A stretch of DNA of 64,000 bases from Sipunculus nudus (taxonomy: Eukaryota; Annelida; Sipuncula; Golfingiida; Sipunculidae), in contig CM049307.1 in NCBI GenBank assembly GCA_026874595.1, positions 43,840,362-43,904,361 on the forward strand, written 5' to 3'. Position 1 is the first letter of the stretch; the number at the start of each line of letters is the position of its first letter. Position numbers and translations under genes: made by a program. The notes beneath the pieces were generated by a model. It did not search any database. It saw only the letters and a program-made list of their open reading frames with translations, and was not told the origin of the DNA. Shown one piece after another: positions 22,066 through 32,499 of the stretch.

Positions 22066-23520
22066 ACATATAAAGCCTGCCTTATCTGTAGAATTTATGT
22101 GATTTCTGGCTTAATATCAGTACAAATTGATAAATTTGGAAAATTCCTGTTAAGAAAGGTTCTTATATAAACCGCTTCTGTGACGTCTGTTTGAGCTTGT
22201 TTAACTACAGTGTTACGAAACAAGGTACATTTTGTTGAATAATAGAAACACATGCATGTGACCGAGGACGAACTTCTACAGGTGATCATTTATTCTGCGG
22301 CCATTTTGTATGAATGCATCTATGACGGTAAATTTTGTATATTTACATACTTTATTATCTATTACATACAGTATATTTGGGTATGTGATCAGTGTATATA
22401 TATGCTTTTCACGTATGAAATACCGCACCCTTCCGCCAGAGGTCGTTTCTACTACGAACTTGTGAGTCTGAGTATGCGCAGTGCATGTGGAAATACCTGT
22501 CATGTGACATGTTTTAACCTGTAAACAAATAGAGTACAAACCAGTCTATTAACACCATAACCTCCCTATTATGAACTCTCTTTAGAGTCAGACCAAATAA
22601 GGGCCTCACCTCTCCAGAGAGATATATCTTGTTTTGTCCTTCGTCGCGCATCGTCTATAGGATTTCTGCCGATAACTTTTGAAGCTTCGCGTTTTATTTC
22701 GTCAATTTTGATTCATAGATTTTTTAACATAAAATATCGGAAGAGTTGAAATTGATGACCTTTCAGCTGGATCTTCATTGTCATAACTAAGAATATACAA
22801 GATTATTTTAAACACCATGACTATATATTGAGGTACTGAATGTTTCAGTCACATTTTATACATCAATTGTTTCAACTAACCTATCAGATACATGTAAAAG
22901 TTGATGGAGATTTTTTTTTACTTTGACTACAGTCCGTTTCATCCCCTCATGTCCACCTGTTTTTTTGCTATGAAAATTTTTATTAGGTACATTTCAAGGG
23001 AAACAATTATAGTGTAGAGGAGAGGATTACAGAACCTAATTTTCAACTAGGTAACTAAATATCTACCTTATGCCATATTTGAGTAACAGAATTTTCTGAA
23101 AATATGAGAAATCAGTCTACATTATACAACATATCAGACCCACTTATGGTGGTCAAGGTCATTGGTCACATGCAAAAACAGCCTCCACAGACAGCTGCTG
23201 ATTGGATGATGTCATGTAAACATTCTAAAAAATATAACCAGCTAAAACAAAGATGGCTACTTATGGAGGAACACATCATAATCTGCCAGATCATGGTGAA
23301 GAGACTATAATGTTGTGAAACATAAACAGGGGATTTATTGTAAAATTCTTAATTGCCATATTAGGTTGTCACTTCCATATGATGTTTTGTTGGAAATTAT
23401 TGAAAAATATAAACTTTTAAGAAAATCAGCTACAAAAAACAGGTGGACAGCAGGTGGTGAAACGGACTATAGTATGCAGGATGAATGTTGAAAGGGTATA
23501 AGGAGATAAGAGTGGATGGA
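22066..23520. other. Intergenic, nothing recognised
   Basis: Unique AT-rich sequence. Frames at 22252-22524, 22276-22539 and 23104-23310 have no recognisable features. Confidence 0.5.
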
Positions 23521-23742
23521 TTAGAGCTATGGTTTTGTAGATGTCACCTTAAAGCCCTACCCCAAAACAGCTCAGAACACTCCAGCGTATACATAGCTAC
23601 AGACCGGCAAGCACAGGGGCCAGAGGAAAAGTCGGAGAAACCAGAAGAGCAACAGCAGCCACGCCTATCCAGTGCCGATCGTCTCAAAATCCGTCCCACC
23701 AGCATGCAGATATACTCGCCATGCCTTGAACTCTGCAAATGA
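23521..23742 (+). other. GC-richer segment, weak exon candidate
   Basis: A plus-strand frame running from 23485 to 23742 changes character near 23575. From there it encodes a Glu/Gln/Pro-rich stretch (about residues 47-63 contain PEEKSEKPEEQQQP) followed by SSADRLKIRP. The DNA is less AT-rich than both flanks. A possible acceptor (CCCCAAAACAG) precedes this part and a stop codon ends it. I do not recognise the protein, and it may be chance. Confidence 0.15.
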
Positions 23743-24630
23743 TTAGCAAGCGGATCTTAGTTCCTAACATAAGCCAAGTATTCACCATAAGTCATATATA
23801 TCTCTAAATTTAACTGTTTTTTAAGCAGGCTATATGTCGTAATAAGAGTTCGGATATAAGAGAAGTCTTTTTCTTTTTTACGCTCAGCCTTTACACCAGG
23901 GGTCAGCACTGACAGATTAACATGAAAAAATTAGAAAACTGCATTCTGAGGAATGCAAGCCTCTGGAATTGGGGGGGGGGGGGGGGGAGGGGGTTCCCTA
24001 TCGTGGGATGCTACGAAAATCGTGTTTGTATTCACTTTTTCGGCCCGTATTCCCAGGTTTATTCGTGGATAATTTACTGTACATTTGTAAATATTCCTTG
24101 ATAAAGTTCCTGAATCCGGATCATGAGCCAAATCCACACCAAAATCTAAACGATTCATCATTTACCATATTCCCGAAATGCCCTAAAAATTTCATGAGAT
24201 TCCGTTAAAGATTGCGTGAGTTATGTTGTATTAACAACTAAACAAACACACACATACATAAACGGGAATGAACGCACACCCTCATGGCGGAGGCAGCTAT
24301 ACATACCAAGACATATATCACAAGGCTACATTCCATCTGTGCTATCTTGTGCCTCAGTTGTAGATTGCCGCCCAGTTACCAGCAAATTATATATAATATG
24401 ATCAGTTGTTATAATCTCTATATAACAGGTCTGCTTCGAAAGCCTAGAGATTTCATACATAACAGTTTCTTGCAGGAGCAGAGAAGAAAAAGGTATGAGA
24501 CGCAAGGTGGATCGCAGTCTTTCCATATTAAGCATTTAATGATTTATTTCCCATACTTTTTAGCCCCCCCCCCCCCCCCTGAAACACACATTTACTTTAA
24601 TATCAACATGTAAACAAGCACATACAAGCA
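23743..24630. other. Intergenic with G- and C-runs
   Basis: G-run near 23970-23986, C-run near 24564-24579. No gene is supportable. Confidence 0.5.
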
Positions 24631-24631
24631 C

Positions 24632-24635
<4 letters not shown>

Positions 24636-24682
<47 letters not shown>

Positions 24683-24706
24683 GGTGAATGGGGGGGGGGG
24701 GGGGGG
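24636..24706. repeat. (GA)n tract and G-run
   Basis: About 44 bp of GA followed by a G-run near 24690-24706. Confidence 0.9.
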
Positions 24707-25103
24707 CTAAAACGTAATATAATCTAGCTGTGTGTGAAGAATGAGAGACAAAGAAATGTGTGGTATAATAAGATGTGACAGATGGTAAAAAGTCAATAAG
24801 TAAAAGCCTAGAGGGATTACTCTGAAGGTCTATACAAAAACTGACAACTATGCAGCTGAAGATGCCGGTGTACTATGGCATATATAAACGGCAAAGTGCA
24901 ACAGGCTAAATATACACGGCCAATCACCTGAAATGTCAAAATGCAGTCGGTGTTTGTCCATCTGCTTGTTACTTGGCAACATGCAAAAGCGAAAGTCTTT
25001 AATTTTCTTAACATCACTTCAATGATTATGTAAGCCAGCTTTTTCGTTAAGCATATGGTTCTTAGTTACCATATGGTACTTATGTGACTCGAATTTAATG
25101 GAA
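24707..25103. other. Intergenic, nothing recognised
   Basis: Unique sequence. Confidence 0.5.
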
Positions 25104-25169
25104 TCCAGTATATTATATTATATATATATATATAAATATATATATAAATATAAATATAATATATATATA

Positions 25170-25216
<47 letters not shown>
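25104..25216. repeat. Imperfect (TA)n microsatellite
   Basis: About 110 bp of TA with AAATA and AATATA interruptions. Confidence 0.95.
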
Positions 25217-25218
<2 letters not shown>

Positions 25219-25338
25219 CGCGCCATTTCCGATCTGACCCATCCTTAGATCGGATAATGGGTCGTCCTACTTAAGATTGTCAACCCATTTTAAGAGGGAC
25301 CAGACCGAATATCCGATAATGACCTACCGATGCATGTA

Positions 25339-25567
25339 CAGTCGAACCTCTATAATGTGGGCACCCTTGGGACTGGGCCAATTAAACTGTCCACTTTATA
25401 GAGGTGCCCACTATATGGAGGTAAAAGCTGCCTTTTTCAGTGCTGCCACTTGCTTGGAAACATAACTATAGTTACTCCTGTTTTAACAGTACTTTGTTAA
25501 ATTGATTTATGTATTTTCTTCCTTTTTCTTAACAAAAATGTGAACAAGTATAAATTTATCATTGTTT

Positions 25568-25605
<38 letters not shown>

Positions 25606-26666
25606 TATATAACATATATATATAATATATATATATATAGTTTATATAACATATATATAAATATATTTATGTGTGTTGTATAACATATATTGATGGAAAT
25701 AACATACAAGTATTGATCCTATTATTTAAATCTGCAAATATTTTGATAAGTTACCCAGTGGATCCTTAGATATACTATACTGTTCTATAAAACTTTCTCT
25801 GAGACAAGCCATTCTCAGAATTCTGAACAGGTACACTTTTTGTTCTATGCCAACCTGTACTAGTATATACCAGTTTGGGATTGACATTTTATAAGTGGAG
25901 AGTAAGAGTTAATATGACATAATGCATACAAATGATCAATGCCATTAAGTGCAACTGCTAATTAGTCATCATTGCTCTGGCCCAGGTGGACCTTACCCTG
26001 TTATTTCATCTCAGTAACAATTAAGTAACAGGGTGAATGAGCGGGGTGTCCACTCATGGTATTAACTTTAGCAGTTCCTTTGCTTCGCTGACAAGAAAGT
26101 CTAGTGACTCAAAGTAAGCTCAAAGTATGCTTTTCGGTCCAATATGAATGGCTACTGAATGGTGCATTTACTGCTGGCTGTAAACCATCAGTCCATCACC
26201 AGTACAGCCAGTCTGGGCTAGGGTCTGGCCTGGAGCATGTGCAGGCACATTAAAGAAGTCTGATTAGTATATGCATGTCTTCCATGCCTAGAGTCAAGAA
26301 GACTATTATTATGATTATGCAATTAGAGAGTAATACACCTCTGACCTTTGTTCATCTGTTCGATCATTATCATTAACTGTTGAAATATAAATATTTAATA
26401 ATTAATTAATGGTTATTCTGATAGCTAATAATTACAAATTCCCAATATATAAAACTCAGAAAAGTTTAAATAGGAAGATACTTCATCTGGGAAAATCAAG
26501 GAAGTACCCACATTAGCTTGGAAAATGTACCCACTTTACAGAATAAAGAGGTGCCCACATTAGCTAAGCATAATAAAGAGAAGGAAAATGGGACTTCCCA
26601 AAAGTGCCCACTTTATAGAGGTGCCCAGTTTATGGAGGTGCCCATGCACTAAGAAAGGTTCGACTG
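25339..26666. mobile_element. Non-autonomous TA-flanked DNA transposon (pogo/Tigger-like ends)
   Basis: The element begins CAGTCGAACC and ends with its exact inverse GGTTCGACTG. It is flanked on each side by TA (25337-25338 and 26667-26668), the usual Tc1/mariner/pogo target duplication. Next to the ends lie repeated GTGCCCACTTTATAGAGG-type units in inverted arrangement: left arm about 25339-25425, right arm about 26510-26666. The interior is AT-rich with (TA)n and no transposase frame. The CAGT...ACCTC terminus resembles pogo/Tigger families. That family assignment is an inference, while the TIR and TA duplication are seen directly. Confidence 0.85.
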
Positions 26667-27429
26667 TATACAAATTCGAAAAAAAAAAGAAAAAAAATGT
26701 ATGCTCCTCTGTGATCCCCTTTCATACCGTTTTCATACTTTACTGATTCCCTGAGCTACCCATAAACACTTACAGCTTTGTTGGATAAACTGAGGCGTGT
26801 ATCCCCCCCCCCCCCCCAATGGATTGTAAATTAAAACAAATGAAAATGAAAATTTCTGTCTATTCTCAAATCCACTTGTAAGTACCCCTGCTAATTTAGA
26901 CCTAGACTATACGTGTAAATTTATTTCTTTCGGTGTTGAAATTAATATTGGAGTAGTTAGATGTTGTATTATGTGTAGAAGGTACAGGTGATAGGTGGAA
27001 AGTCTAAGACCTTTAATGGTTTATATCTTGAACATTGATTCAATCTTGTTTTTTTTTAAATAAAAGTAATACATTTATATTTTGTCTTTTCACTGTTGAT
27101 ATAACAAAATTATAAAATATAAGTATGTAATGCAGTAATATATTAAGATATCAATGTATACATTTTATCAATAGTCCCACAATTCGTAACTTGCAGAGGT
27201 TTGTTTTGGGTGAAAATACGCCTAAGAACTCGGCCTCGACCCTTCGAAAACCAGTCCCGCTCAAAAACGGCGGACCTATTTCTACTGCTATTACTTTTAC
27301 TTCTTCTATAACTACTACTACTACTACTGCTAATAATAATAATAATAATAATAACACATGTCTTCACTTTTGTTTAACGCAAATCCGGACTATTTTACAG
27401 TTACCTGCAAATCTAGCGAATAAATCTTG
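26667..27429. other. Intergenic with poly(C) and trinucleotide patches
   Basis: C-run near 26802-26817, and short TAC/TAA trinucleotide repeats near 27311-27353. No gene recognised. Confidence 0.5.
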
Positions 27430-27645
27430 AGTTTGGTCCTTGACAGAGTTACTATACACACTGCACACTGAAAATGCCTAGCGACCATGCATCTCGGTTT
27501 ATAGCGACCACCTCGAAACAACGACAACGTTTTACTGGTCCCGATTATTCGCTCTTAATATTAGACCTCGCTGAGACGGACCCTCTCACATATGACACCA
27601 CTTGTTCGAAGTCCCGATGGTGGTCCTAAATTGGAGGTTTTACTG
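27430..27645 (-). mobile_element. Possible second pogo-like end (partial)
   Basis: The right edge reads GGAGGTTTTACTG followed by TA. On the minus strand this is TA-CAGTAAAACCTCC, matching the terminal design of the element at 25339-26666. CGACCACC-type phrases recur inside. No matching left terminus was found, so it is probably truncated. Confidence 0.4.
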
Positions 27646-27950
27646 TATATTGAACTTCTGCCTTTGGGGGCTTTTGACTTTAGGATCATTTGAACAAGCT
27701 ATATGACTCATTCTATTTAATTGCTGTATAATGCATTTAAGTATATATACAATTGCAAGTAAAACGATAACAAACAACATTAAGTTTCAGGCGTGACAGG
27801 CATATTACTGTTTCCCGGAAGATATAAAATATTGTTACAGTCTATAGTAAAAAAATGCTTTAACAATTGACAGGATTGGATTGTACAAAATAATAATAAA
27901 AAAGTTTAATAATCTCAAACTACACCAAAAGTGGAGATCTTTGTTTTGTC
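27646..27950. other. Intergenic, nothing recognised
   Basis: AT-rich unique sequence. Confidence 0.5.
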
Positions 27951-27956
27951 GTATTA

Positions 27957-28008
<52 letters not shown>

Positions 28009-28017
28009 TATTATTAC

Positions 28018-28069
<52 letters not shown>

Positions 28070-28259
28070 GATATTATTGTATTACTATTATTATTATATA
28101 TATAATTATTATTATTATTGCTATTATTATTATTTTATCATTATTATTATTAGTAGTAGTATTACTATTATTATCATTATTATTATAACTATTATTGACA
28201 CTGTTATTATAATTATTATTACTATTATTATTTTTATTGTTATTGCTTTTGTTATTATG

Positions 28260-28313
<54 letters not shown>

Positions 28314-28343
28314 TGTTATTATTATTATCATCATTATTATTGT
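27951..28343. repeat. Long (TTA)n trinucleotide array
   Basis: About 390 bp dominated by ATT/TTA triplets, with stretches of perfect repeats separated by variant triplets. Long Ile-, Leu- or Asn-rich frames on both strands are artefacts. Confidence 0.95.
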
Positions 28344-29380
28344 TATATCCGTGTGTATCCGATAATTAGACCATTTTTCAAATTATTTATACGGTCAGAC
28401 TTCCTGTTTTATATGTTCAAATGTTAAACAATACTGTGTTAAAAATAAATTCCCTCTCCACTGCGCCAGATTTATGAGAATTTAGATATTTCTAGGAACT
28501 TCGTGCACTGACAAACGATGCCATCCTCCAGCCATCGACAACCACTTCAACACGCATGCGCTCAGGACATGCGCATTTAGTCAGTTTACAAATATTTGTG
28601 CTAACGATTAAATACCCAATGTGTGGTTACGGTAGCAAAAGTGAAAACGTAAACAGGCGGTTTCAATGGTCGGAAGAGAAGGTCAAACGAGTCCTAAGTG
28701 CTTATAGGAACCATTTTTCCTGAAGTACCTTCTCGCCCTCTCAGCAGGAGAGTGCACAGAGGTGACGCTACCCCTGTTATTCCGGTGGACGTCTCTGGGT
28801 CGCGCCTCTGCGACGCCTTGCGGCCGAAGAGCAAACAGCCAAACCACTTATGACCTCTTTCTCTGTAGCACATTCTATGGGTAATAAAGTGCGGGAGGGT
28901 TCTTTTACGATACTCTAAGAAAACAATTATTCCTTTCGAGTACCGTTTAACCCGGCGGTCAGTTTATCAATGCTTGTTTAAAATCACCCCACCTGCTGAT
29001 TATCGCTAATGGCTGGCACCTATTAATAACCGGTTACCTGTTATCACTCCAGGTCACGTGCGGATTATCTCAGTTGCTATCGTGGTACCATAAATTAAAA
29101 AAAAAGACACATAAAGATGAACGGTTTTGTTGAAATGCTCGGGTAGAATTAGATTTCATACTGAATAAATTTGCAAAAAATGTCATGCTCAAATAAATTT
29201 TGTTTACATAAGGGTCCTGTATAAATATAGAGAAGTTGAGATTAAATACAATGTCCTATGTGACTACTGAACTAAAAGTGATCAGAATACAATCAACAGA
29301 TATACAGTAACATAATCACAACTGATCTCATGTGCAAGTGCATGTGATGAGTATAAATGCAGCAGTATATTCAAGTTGAT
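28344..29380. other. Unique block, candidate regulatory element (28480-29095)
   Basis: The 28480-29095 part is non-repetitive and GC-richer. It contains an NRF1-like ACACGCATGCGC (about 28551) and clustered E-boxes around 28988-29060 (CACCTG, CACGTG) next to TAAT and TTATC motifs. No frame of note. The remaining part to 29380 is plain AT-rich sequence. Confidence 0.3.
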
Positions 29381-29424
29381 ATATATATATATATCTAAAT
29401 ATATATATATGTGTGTGTGTGTAA
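29381..29424. repeat. (TA)n-(TG)n microsatellite
   Basis: Short interrupted TA followed by TG. Confidence 0.85.
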
Positions 29425-29460
29425 ATGTGTAACAAAGGGTAAATGAGTATGCATATGTCA

Positions 29461-29735
29461 CAGGCCGGATCTAAATCTAGTCCAGTTTAGAACTGACCTA
29501 TAGGCCAGATCACAAATGGGATCAGGTCTAAGCCAGATCACGATTTGGATCTGGTCTATGTCATTTCTAAACAGGACTAGTCCAGATCCCAGTCTTAATC
29601 TGGACTAGACTATATCAATATATATCCAGCTTCTTAATTTTAGTCTGGTCTAAGCTAGTTCTAAACTGGGCCAGACCAAATTACTATTGGGATGTAGACT
29701 AGACCGGATCAAAATCTATACCATCTCAACAAAAT
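29461..29735. repeat. GATCTGGTCTA / CTAGTCCAGATC palindromic array
   Basis: Some eight short units in both orientations: CTAGTCCAGTTTAGAACTG, GGTCTAAGCCAGATCACG, GATCTGGTCTA, ACTAGTCCAGATCCC, TTCTAAACTGGGCCAGACC. The edges GGCCGGATCTAAATC and GACCGGATCAAAATC are related. It could be a small non-autonomous element; no TIR or target duplication is clear. Confidence 0.65.
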
Positions 29736-30830
29736 TTGTGAGTTAAAACGGGTTGGCAGGTCTCAATAAGAATCTGCTTAATTCATTTAATTCATCCATG
29801 AACATAAATAAACAGGGATGACACGCGTTATATATATTATAAGACTGACTGTAGCCGTGACAACCAGACTCAGTAGGCACTGATAATTGGGCTGGTCAGT
29901 CAGTAAGCTGGTCGTATAGACTCTTTAATGCCAGAGGGTCGAAACGGCGCTACAGATTGACCAGACCGAACTCAAACATTAAGTTTGCTATGACCAAATC
30001 AAAACTTAAATTGTGATACGCCGTATTTTACAGTCATGAAAAGGTGTTTGATAACGTTATTGTGCATTTGAATTTTCTCAAGAAATTTGAAAAACTCTGC
30101 TTTTTTTTTTAAAGTTAAGAGATAATTTTTATAAATTTGAGTACATACTTAAATATGTAAATATAAAGTTTTTTTAAAGAACTGTACTTCATTTAAAGCA
30201 AGTTATAACCATGGGTATATATCATTAATGCAGTTGAATCTCACTCTCTCAAACTTTCTCTAAAAATGTTTTTTATAAGGTTGGTAGATCAAATTTTTTT
30301 TATCAGCCGCTAACTTTACAAACAAATATTTACAAATTATGGTAGATGCTTTGTGGCTGTTTTTCAGTGACATGCAAAGTAAAGTTCTGATATAATAAGA
30401 TATACGTAGGGGCGAGTACATGGATATATTTTTATAGGTTACATTCGTTTTAAAGTTTGGTAATACAAATACATTCAAATGCAAAGTATATATATAATAC
30501 AATATATAATATTAATATATTGATAGATTATATTAATGGAAATATAAACAAGGCTTTTACATGAGAAACAAGAATTTTCTCTTGAAGCATAATTAACCGC
30601 TGTTTTCACACTGGGGCTATAACTCAAACGGAGTATCATGGTATTTATCATTGCTTAATATATGTGCATGCATGAAAACCGTGAAAATCAACATCATGTT
30701 TATAATGATGACTAATCATTAATTATAAGTGAGTGTTCTATTTTGTTCAATACGAATATTTATTTGAACCGCATGCTTTGACTTCAAAAAACAAAATTTT
30801 ATCTACACTGCAAAATAGATTGTTCACACA
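29736..30830. other. Intergenic, nothing recognised
   Basis: AT-rich unique sequence. Confidence 0.5.
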
Positions 30831-31765
30831 ATAAAAGGTGCCGTTGAATTAACGTGTGTAGTTAACCAATTATCGCCCGGCAGTCGCTGCGGTATCATTT
30901 GGTAATTAAATCACTCAGAGCAATTGGATGCGGACACTTTTTGGCTGGCGTCGTAAAACTAAACAGGGCAAATATAGGAGAAACGAGGTTTGATCGCTCA
31001 CTTACGTTCAGCTCGGCTAATCCGGTAATAGATCGCAGACCATTGAAGCCAACGCCCGCTGTTGGTTAAACAAAGTGTGCCGGAGTTCATTTTGCGCTCA
31101 TTAATTATTTTACTTCTTATTCATCACGTTCACTGATCCGCAAACTTAAACGGATCTAGACATTAGCCGGGGGTTTCTTAATACAACGCGACTGGAGACG
31201 GGATGAAAAGGTCTTAAAAACGCTAGTCGTTACTAATTTGATTGAGAGGAAAAAATCTGTCATGTCTCCTAAACGAAAGACAATTACATCTGATTACAAT
31301 ATATCCATTAAAATGTCTGCCGGACTAAAATTGGAGCGTGGAGCGAAGCGAATAAGAGCTCTTTATATTGTTATCAAGTTTCAAGTCGCGGGGCATTCGC
31401 ACTTGTAACCACGAGCAGTTCTCGCTCACGAGATCTCCCGCGGTGCCGGACCACAGATTGGTTTTGCCAAATATTGGGGCCCGCTCACCGGTTAATTAGC
31501 ACGTGTTGTAATGGGTATTAATCAAATCATTGGTTTTCCAGATCGAACGGAATAAATAAGCCCTTAATGGACTCGTTCAGTGGGAACACAGGGTAAATTT
31601 ACAGAGTGTTGCTCCACAGACGTACATGTGGCCACAGCAGGATATCTTAAACCTAGCTATCAAGGAACGGGTCTGCTAAATATATTACCTGACAGTGAAA
31701 CAAAAGAGGTTTAGTGTTTCACGTGTCAGTACAATAGCCCCTGGTCCGAAAACGCCTGGTCCACC
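30831..31765. other. Long unique block, candidate conserved regulatory region
   Basis: More than 900 bp without simple repeats and of balanced composition. It has many TAAT-type homeodomain motifs (GGTAATTAAAT, CATTAATTATT, GGTTAATTAGC, GGTATTAATC) and a GTGGGAA core at 31580-31586 such as Su(H)/RBPJ uses. No long frame occurs. Of the unique blocks this one looks most like a developmental enhancer, but only conservation can show it. Confidence 0.35.
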
Positions 31766-31919
31766 TGGGCGGTTATAGTAAGTAGCCATAACAAATACGC
31801 TGGGGGCGCGGGCAAAACCACGCCCATCAAGTTCCTAGAATTACACGAGGATTTCTAGGACAGCCCAAGAAATCCCCTGAACTCTTACTCACGGATCGAA
31901 ACTCTGATGAGACACCTGA

Positions 31920-32260
31920 GTGCACTATATTATATATTGTATTACATGAATATCACATTTATATTACGTGTATATTACATGTACATTATATAATATAATA
32001 TTATATTATATTAGATTAGATTAGATTATAGTTTAGCATAGTATAGTATAGTATAGTATAGATAGTATAGCATAGTATATATAATGTTATAATATATAAC
32101 ATTGCATTAAAATCTATTGTATTATTATTATATTATTTTATATTACAAATGTGTATTATGTACATTTCATTACATTATATTATATAATACCATATAATAT
32201 GGTATTACATGATAGAAGTGTATAGCACAGCACAGCATAGCATAGCATCGCAGAATATTT
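31920..32260. repeat. Low-complexity TATTA/TATAG/ATTAG stretch
   Basis: Irregular runs of ATTATATTA, GATTAGATTA and AGTATAGTATAG with CATAG/CACAG variants near 32225-32250. A decayed pentanucleotide repeat region. Confidence 0.8.
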
Positions 32261-32499
32261 TGTCCCATGTCATATATCAACATGTTTATCTAGCAGTATA
32301 TAGTTAAGGTGAAGAGTTATAGCGTTATAAGCGTTGGTTGTATACATTATATCAACCTGGAGTAATATTTAGAATGACCCATAAGTGCAGCTCGTATACA
32401 ACGAGGTATGCTGTCTTTACATTAACCATGATACAAAAAGGTATATAATGGATGTAAATGTTCCTTGACGACCGGTAACACGGGAACATTTACCGTATA

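Noticed and set aside
21741-22170. Tyr/Ile/Met-rich frames
   Set aside because: Translation of the 8-bp (TGTATATA)n tandem repeat.
27957-28427. Leu/Ile/Tyr-rich 156-codon frame and Asn-rich antisense frame
   Set aside because: Direct translation of the (TTA)n array.
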